64,000 nt of DNA from Stenotrophomonas bentonitica. GTDB taxonomy: Bacteria > Pseudomonadota > Gammaproteobacteria > Xanthomonadales > Xanthomonadaceae. The stretch covers positions 434,001 through 498,000 of the forward strand of contig NZ_JAAZUH010000002.1 in the NCBI RefSeq assembly GCF_013185915.1, in the 5' to 3' direction. Shown here one piece after another: positions 35,804-44,356 of this stretch. A program made the translations under genes and the position numbers. The stretch's first letter is position 1; every line of letters starts with the position of its first letter. Under the pieces are notes generated by a model. That model was not told the DNA's origin and did not search any database. It saw only the letters and a program-made list of their open reading frames with translations.

Positions 35804-37207
35804 ATGACCTGCCGCACCCGCTTTGCCCCCAGTCCCACCGGTTACCTGCATATCGGCGGCGCCCGTACCGCGCTGTACTGCTGGCTGGAAGCGCGCCACC
35901 GTGGCGGCGAGTTCGTGCTGCGCATCGAGGACACCGACCGCGAGCGCAGCACCCAGGGCGCGATCGATGCGATCCTGGAGGCGATGGACTGGCTGGGCCT
36001 GGGCTACGACGAAGGCCCGATCTACCAGACCCAGCGCGTGGCCCGTTACAAGGAAGTGGCCGAGCAGCTGGTCGCCGACGGCAAGGCGTACTACGCCTAC
36101 GAAACCCGCGAAGAGCTCGACGCGATGCGCGAAGCGGCGATGGCACGCCAGGAAAAGCCGCGTTACAACGGCGCCGCGCGCGATCTCGGCCTGCCGTACC
36201 GCGATGACCCGAACCGGGTGATCCGCTTCAAGAACCCGCAGGAAGGCACGGTCGTGTTCGACGACCTGATCAAGGGCCGCATCGAGATCGCCAACAGCGA
36301 GCTCGACGACATGGTGATCTTCCGTCCGGACGGCTTCCCCACCTACAACTTCGCGGTGGTGGTGGACGACTGGGACATGCGCATTTCCGAAGTGATCCGC
36401 GGCGACGACCACATCAACAACACCCCGCGCCAGATCAACCTGTACGAAGGCATCGGCGCACCGGTGCCGAAGTTCGGGCACATGCCTATGATCCTGGACG
36501 AGCAGGGCGCCAAGCTGTCCAAGCGCACCGGCGCGGCCGACGTGATGCAGTACAAGGACGCCGGCTACCTGCCCGACGCGCTGCTCAGCTACCTGGCCCG
36601 CCTGGGCTGGTCGCATGGCGACCAGGAGCTGTTCAGCCGCCAGGAGCTGATCGACCTGTTCGACGTGACCAACTGCAATTCCAAGGCCTCGCGCCTGGAC
36701 ATGGCCAAGCTGGGCTGGGTCAACCAGCACTTCCTGAAGAGCGAAGACCCGGCCAGCATCGCCCCGCACCTGGTCTACCAGCTGAACAAGCTGGGCCTGG
36801 ACCTGACTGCCGGCCCGGCCCCGGCCGACGTGGTGGTGGCGCTGCGCGACCGCGTGCAGACCCTGAAGGAAATGGCCGAAAAGGCCGTGGTCTGGTACCA
36901 GCCGCTGGTCGAATACGACGAAGCCGCGGTGGCCAAGCACTTCAAGCCGGGCGCCGAACTGGCGCTGGGCAAGACCCGCGAGCTGCTGGCGGGTCTGCGC
37001 GAGTGGACGCTGGACGGCGTGGCTGCCGCGCTGCATGACGTCGCAACGGCGCTGGAGATCGGCATGGGCAAGGTGGCGCAGCCGCTGCGCGTGGCCATCA
37101 CCGGTACCCAGGTCAGCCCGGACATTTCGCAGACCGTGTTCCTGGCCGGGCGTGACGAGGCCTTGAAACGCATCGACGTCGCACTTACTAAAGTACCGAC
37201 CGCCTGA
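35804..37207 (+). CDS. gltX: Glutamyl-tRNA synthetase
   Basis: A 467-residue class I aminoacyl-tRNA synthetase. The HIGH-type motif is HIGG at 16-19 and the KMSKS-type motif KLSKR at 237-241; [10 protein letters not shown] and [17 protein letters not shown] are typical. It charges tRNA-Glu and supplies glutamyl-tRNA for tetrapyrrole synthesis where that route exists. The zinc-uptake regulator gene follows after 16 bases in the same direction, so co-transcription is likely. Confidence 0.98.
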   Translation: MTCRTRFAPSPTGYLHIGGARTALYCWLEARHRGGEFVLRIEDTDRERSTQGAIDAILEAMDWLGLGYDEGPIYQTQRVARYKEVAEQLVADGKAYYAYETREELDAMREAAMARQEKPRYNGAARDLGLPYRDDPNRVIRFKNPQEGTVVFDDLIKGRIEIANSELDDMVIFRPDGFPTYNFAVVVDDWDMRISEVIRGDDHINNTPRQINLYEGIGAPVPKFGHMPMILDEQGAKLSKRTGAADVMQYKDAGYLPDALLSYLARLGWSHGDQELFSRQELIDLFDVTNCNSKASRLDMAKLGWVNQHFLKSEDPASIAPHLVYQLNKLGLDLTAGPAPADVVVALRDRVQTLKEMAEKAVVWYQPLVEYDEAAVAKHFKPGAELALGKTRELLAGLREWTLDGVAAALHDVATALEIGMGKVAQPLRVAITGTQVSPDISQTVFLAGRDEALKRIDVALTKVPTA

Positions 37208-37223
37208 CGGCAGGAGACCGCGC

Positions 37224-37709
37224 ATGTCCGCCAAGACCGCTTGTACCGCCCCCCATCACCACGTTCACGACGCTTCGGACTTCGTGAAGGTGGTGGAGCG
37301 CGTGTGCACGGAACGCGGACTGCGGCTGACGCCGATCCGCGCCAATGTGCTGCGCCTGATCGCCGAGGCCGGCAAGCCGGTCAAGGCCTATGAGCTGCTG
37401 GAGTGGGTGCGCAGCGGCAAGGGCGTGGGCGCCGACGCCCCGCCCACCGTGTACCGCGCGCTGGACTTCCTGATGGCCAACGGCTTCGTGCACAAGCTCG
37501 AGTCGGTGAACGCCTTCGTGGCCTGCCATCACCCGAGCAGCGCCCAGCATTCGGTGCCGTTCCTGATCTGCAACAGCTGCCACAGCGCGGTGGAGCTGGA
37601 AGACCGCGACATCGTCAGCCAGCTGGAAAAGCGCGCCAAGGAGCTGGGCTTCCAGCCGCAGGCGCAGACCTTGGAAGTCCATGGTCTGTGCGCCCGCTGC
37701 GCGGGCTAG
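37224..37709 (+). CDS. zur: Zinc uptake regulator Zur (Fur family)
   Basis: A 161-residue Fur-family protein. The N-terminal winged helix (GLRLTPIRANVLRLIAEAGKPVKAYELLE, APPTVYRALDFLMANGFVHKLE) is followed by a dimerisation half with two CxxC pairs (ICNSCHS and LCARCAG) that hold the structural zinc. The early HHHVH run and CHHPSSAQH are probable regulatory metal ligands. PTVYRALDFL with early His cluster and the C-terminal CxxC support Zur rather than Fur. Likely targets in this window are the zinc-type TonB receptor, the MerC gene and the CDF exporter. Confidence 0.9.
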   Translation: MSAKTACTAPHHHVHDASDFVKVVERVCTERGLRLTPIRANVLRLIAEAGKPVKAYELLEWVRSGKGVGADAPPTVYRALDFLMANGFVHKLESVNAFVACHHPSSAQHSVPFLICNSCHSAVELEDRDIVSQLEKRAKELGFQPQAQTLEVHGLCARCAG

Positions 37710-37765
37710 GACACGCATGGCGTGTCCCTACGTCATGCCCGCGTAGTGACACGCCATGCGTGTCA
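37709..37765. repeat. Head-to-head pair of GTAG palindromes
   Basis: One element on the minus strand (37731 to 37709, GTAGGGACACGCCATGCGTG...) faces another on the plus strand (37743-37765, GTAGTGACACGCCATGCGTG...). The GTAG ends are separated by 11 bp. They sit exactly between the convergent zur and emrA-like genes, where a bidirectional terminator would be expected. Confidence 0.75.
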
Positions 37766-37778
37766 TCGCGGTGCCAGA

Positions 37779-38939
37779 TCATCGCGACGCGTCGGCGGTA
37801 TTGACCCGAACCACCACCGACATCCCCGGCCGCAACCGCTCTGCCAACGCCTGATCCGGATCAATCGCAATCCGGATCGGCAACCGCTGCACCACCTTCG
37901 TAAAGTTCCCGCTGGCATTGTCCGGCCGCAGCACGCTGAACTCCGAACCGGTCGCAGGTGCAATCTGCTCCACATGCCCGGTCAACCGCTCCCCATCGAA
38001 CGCATCCACCGAGAATGACGCCGGCTGCCCAATCCGCATGCGCCAGGTCTGGCCTTCCTTGAAATTGGCGACCACCCACAGCGTGTCCGGCACCAGGAAC
38101 AGCAGCTGCGAGCCGGCGGTAACGTACTGGCCCAGACGCACCGAGGCCTCGCTGACCTGGCCATCGCGCGGTGCGTGGATCACCGTGTTGGCCAGGTCGA
38201 TGCGCGCCAGTTCCAGCTGCGCCTTGGCCGTTTCCACGCCCGCTTCCAGCCCTTTGCGCGCGACCTGGGTGGAGGTCAGGGTTTCTTCGGCAATCCGGAT
38301 CTGCGCCTGTGACTGCTGCACGGACGACTGCGCCGCCTGAGCGCTGGTGCGGAACTTGTCGCGGTCGTTGAGCGCCACCAGTTGCTGGTCGGCCAGCTGT
38401 TCGTAACGCTTGAGCTCACTGCGAGACCGCGAGAGCTCAGACTGGCCGGCGTAAAGATTGGCCTTGGCCGCCCCGATCTGCGCCCGGTTCTGCGCCTGTG
38501 CCTGGTCGGAGTTGGCCAGCGCGGCCAGCGCGCTGTCGACGTTGGCCTGCGCCTGCGCCACCTTCTCCTTGTAGATGCGGTCGTCGATGCGCACCAGCGC
38601 CTCGCCCTGCTTCACGTGCTGGAAGTCCTTCACCAGCACCTCGGTCACATACCCGTTGACCTGCGGCGCCAGCACCGTGACCTGCCCGCGCACGTAGGCG
38701 TTGTCGGTGCTCACCCAGGTGCTGTTGAAAGGCCACAGCGACCATGCGCGCAGGATCAGCGCGATGCCGATCAGTGCCACCACGATCATCACCACCACCG
38801 CGCGCGCGCTCGGCTTGAGGTACTTCGGCGCGCCGCCGCCGCTGGGGGCGGGCGCGGCGGCCGGGGCCGGCGCCGCATCGGTCGGCGGTGGCGGGTTGAC
38901 GTCGTCGGGTGCGTCGTCGCGCGGGGGCGTGCTGGACAT
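37779..38939 (-). CDS. HlyD/EmrA-type membrane fusion protein
   Basis: A 386-residue periplasmic adaptor using ATG 38939 (the frame is open further upstream, but that part overlaps emrB). A proline-rich cytosolic N-terminus precedes one transmembrane helix (about 47-67), a lipoyl half motif (NAYVRGQVTVLAPQVNGYV), a long coiled coil (about 110-215), the second lipoyl half (VIHAPRDGQVSEASV) and a beta-barrel. It links the EmrB-type exporter to an outer-membrane channel. It starts eight bases after the emrB stop. No TolC-like gene is in this operon. Confidence 0.9.
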   Translation of the reverse strand: MSSTPPRDDAPDDVNPPPPTDAAPAPAAAPAPSGGGAPKYLKPSARAVVVMIVVALIGIALILRAWSLWPFNSTWVSTDNAYVRGQVTVLAPQVNGYVTEVLVKDFQHVKQGEALVRIDDRIYKEKVAQAQANVDSALAALANSDQAQAQNRAQIGAAKANLYAGQSELSRSRSELKRYEQLADQQLVALNDRDKFRTSAQAAQSSVQQSQAQIRIAEETLTSTQVARKGLEAGVETAKAQLELARIDLANTVIHAPRDGQVSEASVRLGQYVTAGSQLLFLVPDTLWVVANFKEGQTWRMRIGQPASFSVDAFDGERLTGHVEQIAPATGSEFSVLRPDNASGNFTKVVQRLPIRIAIDPDQALAERLRPGMSVVVRVNTADASR

Positions 38940-38947
38940 GGGGGGAC

Positions 38948-40606
38948 TCAAGACGAAGGGGAAAGGGCAGGGCGCGGGTGGCGCTTGCGCCACTGCTTGA
39001 GCACGGCGGTGCGCACCGACAACAGCAGCAGCCAGCCGAGGAAGCCGAGCGCGACGCGCCCGCTGAGCGAGAACACATCATTGAAGCCGCGCACGTTGGC
39101 TTCGCGGCGGGTCACCTGGGCCAGCTGCGCGGTGCCCTGCGCGCTGCGCTGCACCGGGTCGGTGATCTGCGCGGTGTACACCTGCTGCTGCAGCTTCAGC
39201 CGCTGCGCGACCACGCCATCTGACGGATCGAGCTGGCTGACCAGCGCGCTGGAATAGACCTGCTCGCGATGGACCTGGTACGTACCGAGCAGCGCCGAAC
39301 CGGCCAGCCCGCCCAGGGTCTGGGTGATCGAGACCGTGACCAGGAAGGTGATCATGTGGTCGGTGCCCTGTTTCAGCGCCTGGGTGATGCCGAGCATGAT
39401 CAGTGGGCCCATGAACATCCCCGACCCCATCGACGCCAGGAACTGGCTCAGGAAGAAGTCGTGCGGCCGGTCCTGGCTGGTGCGGCTCTGGTCGAGCAGG
39501 GCTGCGCTCCCCAGCAGCAGGATCGCCATCAGCAACTGGGCGATGATGCGTTTGGGGCCGAAGGTCAACGAACTTGTGGCGATGCCGGTGATCACCCCGG
39601 CCAGGATCACCGCAAACATCGGCCGCATCTGGTCGGGGCCCATGCCGAGTTGGCGCATGAGCCCGACCACGCCGTAGGACTGTTCGGTGGTGAGGAAGCG
39701 CAGCAGGAACGCGCCGACGATGAAGTGCAGCATCGGCAGGCTGGCCAGCCAGCGGATCTGCAACAGCGGATTGCGCCGGTAGTGTTCGACCACCAGCCCG
39801 GCGGTGCCCAGCGTGATCGAGGCGATCAGTGCCCAGCCCAGCCACGGCGTGTCCAGCCACCAGCGCAGGGTGCCCTGGGCCAGCACCACCACCAGCAGCG
39901 CTACCGCGGGGGCGAGCAGGGCGAAGCTGACGAAGTCCATCGGCTCGAACACCTTGATCTGCGCACCCGGCGGCAGCTTGAGCATGACCACTGCCGCGAA
40001 CGCGCACAGTGCCAGCCCGGCTTCGAACAGATAGAGGTTGTGCCACTGGCCGGTGTCGATCAGGCCTGGGGAGACCATCCAGGCGATCGGCACCGCCATC
40101 TGCGAAATGCCCACGCCGATCACCAGCAGGTTGCCGGTGAAGCGCCGCGGCAGCGACTGCAGCATGTACAGCGTGCCGAGCGTGCTGCAGGCCGCGCCGG
40201 CGAAGCCGCTGGCCGCGCGCATCAGCAGGGTGGTCTCGAAACTGCCGACGAACAGGTGCAGTACCGCCAGCACCGCGTACAGGCCCAGGCCGATCTCGGC
40301 GAACAGGCGGATGCCGTATTGCTGGCGGAATTTGAAGGCGAGCAGGTTGGCGGTGACGTTGACCATCGCATACGCCGCCACCAGCCAGCTGCCCTGGGTC
40401 GGGGTGAGTCCGAGCTGGCCCTGCAGGAATGGAAGGTTAGCGGTAACCAGCGCGCTGCCCAGGCCGCCGGTGATGCCGACCAGCAGCGCCACCATTGCAT
40501 AGGCCAGGCGGCGGTGCGGTGGATGCCAGGGCATCGAGGCTGAGCCGGGCAGGGTCGGCTTTTCGTGTTCCTCCCAGTCGGGAATCGGCTTGAGGTATTC
40601 GGGCAT
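38948..40606 (-). CDS. EmrB/QacA-family MFS drug exporter (DHA2)
   Basis: A 552-residue membrane protein with about 14 hydrophobic segments, as in the DHA2 family. Typical motifs are an early TANLPFLQGQLG, GSWLVAAYAMVNV and the antiporter-like QMAVPIAW region, and a periplasmic loop near 460-500 before the last helix. With the adjacent adaptor it should expel hydrophobic toxic compounds across both membranes. The ATG shares one base with the stop of the upstream TetR gene (TGATG), so translation is coupled. Confidence 0.9.
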   Translation of the reverse strand: MPEYLKPIPDWEEHEKPTLPGSASMPWHPPHRRLAYAMVALLVGITGGLGSALVTANLPFLQGQLGLTPTQGSWLVAAYAMVNVTANLLAFKFRQQYGIRLFAEIGLGLYAVLAVLHLFVGSFETTLLMRAASGFAGAACSTLGTLYMLQSLPRRFTGNLLVIGVGISQMAVPIAWMVSPGLIDTGQWHNLYLFEAGLALCAFAAVVMLKLPPGAQIKVFEPMDFVSFALLAPAVALLVVVLAQGTLRWWLDTPWLGWALIASITLGTAGLVVEHYRRNPLLQIRWLASLPMLHFIVGAFLLRFLTTEQSYGVVGLMRQLGMGPDQMRPMFAVILAGVITGIATSSLTFGPKRIIAQLLMAILLLGSAALLDQSRTSQDRPHDFFLSQFLASMGSGMFMGPLIMLGITQALKQGTDHMITFLVTVSITQTLGGLAGSALLGTYQVHREQVYSSALVSQLDPSDGVVAQRLKLQQQVYTAQITDPVQRSAQGTAQLAQVTRREANVRGFNDVFSLSGRVALGFLGWLLLLSVRTAVLKQWRKRHPRPALSPSS

Positions 40607-41172
40607 CAGCCGCTCCCGTCGACCTGCCCGCCCAGCCCTCCACGCAGCAGCTGCAGGGCACGCGTGGCCAGCCGTGCGCGTTCGTCCTTGGTTTTGCCGC
40701 GCAGCGCGGCGCCAAGCATGCTGGAGATCAGCGAGATGTCGGCCGCCTGCAGGTCCGGGCGGCACAGGCCGGCGTCGATCGCGCGCTGGATCGGCACCTT
40801 GAGCAGGCTGTGCACGGTCTGCCGGGCGGCCTTGATGCTGGGTTCGTCCGGGTCGACCGCGCGCCAGTAGTCGGCCAGCGCCGGCGAATGCACCAGCCGC
40901 GAGGCCATGCCCTGCAGCACTTCGAACAGCACGTCGTCGCGGTCGCCCAGGGTTTCCACCTGGCGCGCGATGCGGGCCACGGTGCGTTCGAGCAGCGCTT
41001 CGATCAGCGCGGTGCGGTCGGGGAAATTGCGGTACAGCGTGGCGCGCCCGACCTGTGCCTTTTCCACCACCAGGTCCAGCGGTGCGGTAACGCCATGCTG
41101 GCCGAACACCGCATCGGCGGCATCCAGGATGAGGGCGCGGCGGGCAGCCGCATCGGCACGTTGACTTTGCAT
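40606..41172 (-). CDS. TetR-family repressor of the emr-type efflux operon
   Basis: A 188-residue TetR protein. The N-terminal DNA-binding domain reads ALILDAADAVFGQHGVTAPLDLVVEKAQVGRATLYRNFPDRTALIEALLE. It is the first gene of a TetR-EmrB-EmrA operon and a perfect 6-bp inverted repeat lies just upstream of its ATG, so autoregulation of the whole operon is likely. The inducing ligand is unknown. Confidence 0.88.
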   Translation of the reverse strand: MQSQRADAAARRALILDAADAVFGQHGVTAPLDLVVEKAQVGRATLYRNFPDRTALIEALLERTVARIARQVETLGDRDDVLFEVLQGMASRLVHSPALADYWRAVDPDEPSIKAARQTVHSLLKVPIQRAIDAGLCRPDLQAADISLISSMLGAALRGKTKDERARLATRALQLLRGGLGGQVDGSG

Positions 41173-41182
41173 GGGCTATTTT

Positions 41183-41198
41183 CGGACAGGAATGTCCG
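41183..41198. promoter_or_regulatory. Probable TetR operator CGGACA-N4-TGTCCG
   Basis: CGGACA (41183-41188) and TGTCCG (41193-41198) are perfect inverted arms around GGAA. The site begins 11 bp upstream of the repressor ATG, a normal place for autoregulation of a TetR-efflux operon. Confidence 0.65.
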
Positions 41199-41264
41199 TA
41201 ATGGAAGCCGGGGCAGGCGATGACGGTATGAGGCCGCTTTGGATGGTCAACGAGGCGTGAAGTC

Positions 41265-41287
41265 AGCCACGCAAGGCGTGGCTCTAC
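41265..41287 (-). repeat. GTAG palindrome
   Basis: Minus strand GTAGAGCCACGCC with stem AGCCACGC/GCGTGGCT. Same stem family as the copy at 1634. It lies in the 315-bp gap 41173-41487, which otherwise holds the TetR operator, a second GTAG element and a terminator; no gene is seen. Confidence 0.7.
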
Positions 41288-41325
41288 CGTCTTCCATCCG
41301 GATCGTCCTGTGCTCGTAGCGGTTC

Positions 41326-41348
41326 GTAGTGCCACGCCCTGCGTGGCA
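41326..41348 (+). repeat. GTAG palindrome
   Basis: GTAGTGCCACGCCCTGCGTGGCA: GTAG followed by stem TGCCACGC/GCGTGGCA. Opposite orientation to the copy at 41265, with the two GTAG ends 38 bp apart. Confidence 0.7.
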
Positions 41349-41437
41349 ACCGCGCGCAGCGCGGCTCAAGCATCCGAAGCCCTGCCCCCAATGCGCCGAC
41401 ATCCACCGACGTTTAGCGCCAAGCGAAGTAGCCCCAA

Positions 41438-41466
41438 ACGAAACGGGGGCCTTGCGGCCCCCGAAG
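41438..41466 (-). terminator. Rho-independent terminator of the zinc-type TonB receptor gene
   Basis: On the minus strand CGGGGGCC pairs with GGCCCCCG around loop GCAA and is followed by TTTCGTTT, 22 bases after the receptor stop. Confidence 0.8.
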
Positions 41467-41487
41467 TTCACGTGACCCCAGCAAGGA

Positions 41488-43674
41488 TCAGAAATAAGCG
41501 CGGATGCCAAAGGCGACACCACGGCCCGGCAGGGGCGAGTAGTCGCGCAGCAGCGAGGTGTGCGCACGGGCCTCGCGGTTGGTCAGGTTGTTGCCGTCCA
41601 GGAACACCTCGTAGCTGTTGCTGTCGCTGCGGTCCCAGCGGTAGGCGAAGTGCGCGTCGACCAGGGTGTAGCCGGCGCTCGGTTCTTCGTTCTGGGCGGT
41701 GTCCTTCTGGCTGCTGTAACGCACCGCTCCGACCGAGGCGCGCCAGCCGTCACGCGACCAGCGCAGGTCGGCACCGACGCGGGCCGGGGCGATGCGCGGC
41801 AGGTAACCGCTGTTGGCCAGGTCCACGGTGTAGTTGTGGTCGTGGTCGCCATGCGGCACGGCGATATCCACCGTGCGGCTGCCACTGCCATCCAGCTCGG
41901 CCTTCACGTAATCGCCGAACACGCGCAGGTCCCAGTCGCCGCTGTTGCCTTCGAACAGGTGCACCAGCGCTTCGGCCTCGGCGCCCTTGAAGGTGGCGTC
42001 CTGCTGCGTCCACAGGCGCACGGGCAGGCTTTCGACCACGCCGGTGTCGGCCAGGTAGATGAAGTCCTTGAACTTGGTCTGGTAAATGGAGGCCGAGAAG
42101 TCCAGGCGATCGCTGTGGGTGTGGATGCCCAGCTCCACGCGCTGGCCGCGCTCGGTCTTCAGGTTGGCGTCGCCGATTTCCAGCGAGCGGGTGGCGATGT
42201 GGGCACCGGCGGCATACAGCTCTTCGTTGGTGGGCGCACGCTCGGAGCCGTCCACGCCAAAGCGCAGGTCGACCGCATCATTGAGCTTCCAGATGCCGGC
42301 CGCCGACAGGTTGGTGGCGTCGAAGGTGCGCGCGCGGTAGTCGCCGGTCGGGTCGAGCTTGACCTGGTCGTGGCGGCCGCCGAGTTCCAGCTTGAACGGA
42401 CCGAACTGCTTTTCCTGCAGCACGAACACACCCAGGTTGCGGGTGCCGGTGTCCGGCACGAACGCTTCTTCGCCCTTGGCGCCGAAGTCGCTGTTGCCGA
42501 ACTGCAGGCCGAAGGCGCCGTCCCAGCCGCCAATCTGCTGCTGCACGGCTTCGAGACGGCCTTCGATGCCGCGGTTGGTGAAGCGGGTGGAGGGCGTGCC
42601 GGCTTCGAGTTCGACGTGTTCGTAATCGGTGTAGGCGGTGCGCAGGTTGATGTTCTTCAGGAACGAGACCGGGTTGTAGATGCCGCCCTTTGCTTCGAAG
42701 CGGTTCTGCACCATGTCGATGCGCACGTCGTGCTCGTCGCCTTCTTCCTCTTCGTCGCCATGGTCGTGATCGTGGTCATGGTCGTCGTCGGCGTGCACAT
42801 GGGCGCCGTTGGGAATGCCGTAGTTGGTGCGGTAGGTGCTGGCCGAGGCACCGAAGAAACCGCCTTCGCCCAGCCAGGTCGCGCCGACGCCGCCGGCGCG
42901 GGTGCGGATGGAACTGTTGTCGAGGGTGCCGCGACGCGGTTCGTCGGTGTCGCCTTCTTCGTGGTCGTGGCCGCTGTGGTCTTCGAGGCCGTCGATCACG
43001 GCATAGCCGGGAATGCGGTAATCGTCGCCGTTGCGCACCAGGCCGTCGACATGCAGCACCCAGTTGCCGTTGACGCCGTCGAGCCGGAACATGCCGCTGC
43101 GCTCGTCGTTGACGGAGTTGCCACGCAGTTCGGCGCGGCCGCTGAGCGGGCGGTCGGGCAGGTCGCGGGCGATGCGGCCGTCGACCACGTTCACCGCGCC
43201 GCCGATGGCGCCGCTGCCGAACAGCAGGGTGGCCGGACCCTTGAGCACTTCGATCTGGTCGGCCAGGAACGGTTCGATGCTGGTGGCATGGTCGGCGCTG
43301 ACGGTGGAGGCGTCCATGTTGCCCATGCCGTTGGAGAGCACGGCCACGCGCGGGCCTTCCTGGCCGCGGATGATCGGGCGGCCGACGCCGGGGCCGAAGA
43401 AGGTGCTCTGCACGCCGGGCAGCTTGGCGACGGTGTCGCCGAGGGTGCCGGCCTTCTGTTCGTCCAGGCGTTCGCCGGCGAGCACGTCGACCGGACGCGC
43501 CAGCGATTCGGCATCGCCCTGCAGCGGGGTGGCGGTGACCTTGACCGCGGAGAGCTCGGTCAGGTGGTGGTCACGTTCGCCGGCATCGTCGGCGGCGGTG
43601 GCCAGGGAGGGAACCAGGGCCACGGCGAGGGCCAGGGAGAGGGCGTGCGGCGTGAGGGAGCGGGAAGAACGCAT
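41488..43674 (-). CDS. TonB-dependent receptor with His-rich loops, ZnuD-like zinc receptor
   Basis: A 728-residue receptor with signal peptide (ending SLATA-A) and plug motifs (TLGDTVAKLPGVQSTFFGPGVGRPIIRGQEGPRVAVLSNGMGNMDAS, QIEVLKGPATLLFGSGAIGGAVNVVDG). The barrel ends in an aromatic (GIRAYF). Two extracellular-loop-like stretches are rich in His, Asp and Glu: DHSGHDHEEGD near residue 240 and HADDDHDHDHDHGDEEEE near 300, which fits metal capture as in neisserial ZnuD. Two Zur-box-like sites lie in the promoter shared with the MerC gene. It should import zinc under Zur-controlled scarcity; direct proof is not in the sequence. Confidence 0.85.
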   Translation of the reverse strand: MRSSRSLTPHALSLALAVALVPSLATAADDAGERDHHLTELSAVKVTATPLQGDAESLARPVDVLAGERLDEQKAGTLGDTVAKLPGVQSTFFGPGVGRPIIRGQEGPRVAVLSNGMGNMDASTVSADHATSIEPFLADQIEVLKGPATLLFGSGAIGGAVNVVDGRIARDLPDRPLSGRAELRGNSVNDERSGMFRLDGVNGNWVLHVDGLVRNGDDYRIPGYAVIDGLEDHSGHDHEEGDTDEPRRGTLDNSSIRTRAGGVGATWLGEGGFFGASASTYRTNYGIPNGAHVHADDDHDHDHDHGDEEEEGDEHDVRIDMVQNRFEAKGGIYNPVSFLKNINLRTAYTDYEHVELEAGTPSTRFTNRGIEGRLEAVQQQIGGWDGAFGLQFGNSDFGAKGEEAFVPDTGTRNLGVFVLQEKQFGPFKLELGGRHDQVKLDPTGDYRARTFDATNLSAAGIWKLNDAVDLRFGVDGSERAPTNEELYAAGAHIATRSLEIGDANLKTERGQRVELGIHTHSDRLDFSASIYQTKFKDFIYLADTGVVESLPVRLWTQQDATFKGAEAEALVHLFEGNSGDWDLRVFGDYVKAELDGSGSRTVDIAVPHGDHDHNYTVDLANSGYLPRIAPARVGADLRWSRDGWRASVGAVRYSSQKDTAQNEEPSAGYTLVDAHFAYRWDRSDSNSYEVFLDGNNLTNREARAHTSLLRDYSPLPGRGVAFGIRAYF

Positions 43675-43694
43675 GGTCGAAGGGTCCGTCAGTC

Positions 43695-43714
43695 AAATGT
43701 TATAACGTATCAAT
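43695..43714 (-). promoter_or_regulatory. Zur-box-like palindrome for the receptor gene
   Basis: AAATGTTATAACGTATCAAT contains the perfect palindrome GTTATAAC and sits 21 bp upstream of the receptor start. It shares ATGTTATA with the sites at 43791 and 17439. This AT-rich island stands out from the GC-rich surroundings. Confidence 0.6.
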
Positions 43715-43790
43715 CAAGGGGCGCGCCGATCCCCGGGCAGGTGGGGGTGGAGGCAGGAAACGACAGGGGAGGGACTGCGCGTCGGGATTG

Positions 43791-43807
43791 ATGTTATATT
43801 ATTCCAT
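43791..43807 (+). promoter_or_regulatory. Zur-box-like palindrome for the MerC gene
   Basis: ATGTTATATTATTCCAT is a 17-bp imperfect palindrome centred on 43799 with six of eight positions symmetric. It lies 26 bp upstream of the MerC ATG and carries the shared octamer ATGTTATA. Confidence 0.6.
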
Positions 43808-43833
43808 ATCGTTTCGTCGCCCTGCTGGAAGTC

Positions 43834-44247
43834 ATGCCCCTGCTCTCGCGCCTCCGCCATCTGCTGGATCGTTTCGGTTCCACTGCGTCGCTGCTGTGTG
43901 CGGTGCACTGTGCGGTGCTGCCCGTACTGCTGGCGGCGGCACCGTCGCTGGGGCTGTCGGTGTGGCTGGGTGATGGGGTGGAGCTGGCGCTGGTCAGCTT
44001 CGTGACCCTGCTGGGTCTGTTCAGCCTGGTGTGGGGCTACCGCCGCCACGGGGCGCTGCGCGCGCTGGGCTTCCTGATTCCGGGCCTGACTGCGCTGTGG
44101 GCCGGCCTGCTGTACGGGCCGCTGCACCATGCGCCGGTGCCGCACGCGGTGGTGATGACGCTGGGCGGGGTGCTGGTGGGCGTGGCGCACCTGGTCAACC
44201 TGCGCTTGAACCACGGGCACGTCCACGACGCGAGCTGTGCGCACTGA
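43834..44247 (+). CDS. MerC domain membrane protein
   Basis: A 137-residue protein with about four hydrophobic segments. The paired cysteines Cys22 and Cys26 (SLLCAVHCAVLP) are the MerC-type metal motif, and the C-terminus is His-rich (HGHVHDASCAH). MerC proteins were described as mercury importers, but stand-alone MerC proteins divergent from a zinc receptor are more plausibly part of zinc homeostasis. No other mer genes are nearby. Expression is likely tied to the divergent receptor by the two Zur-box-like sites. Confidence 0.82.
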   Translation: MPLLSRLRHLLDRFGSTASLLCAVHCAVLPVLLAAAPSLGLSVWLGDGVELALVSFVTLLGLFSLVWGYRRHGALRALGFLIPGLTALWAGLLYGPLHHAPVPHAVVMTLGGVLVGVAHLVNLRLNHGHVHDASCAH

Positions 44248-44356
44248 GGGGCTGTGGTAGGCTTCCTGATCGTGCGCGGGCGCGTCCGCTGGACGGGCTC
44301 GCCGAACCCGTGTCAGCACGGGGTAATCAGAATTCAGAACTTGAGGAGTTGACGAC

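Noticed and set aside
43834..44247. Mercury resistance operon based on MerC
   Set aside because: No merR, merT, merP or merA nearby; the context is a zinc-type receptor with Zur-box-like sites.
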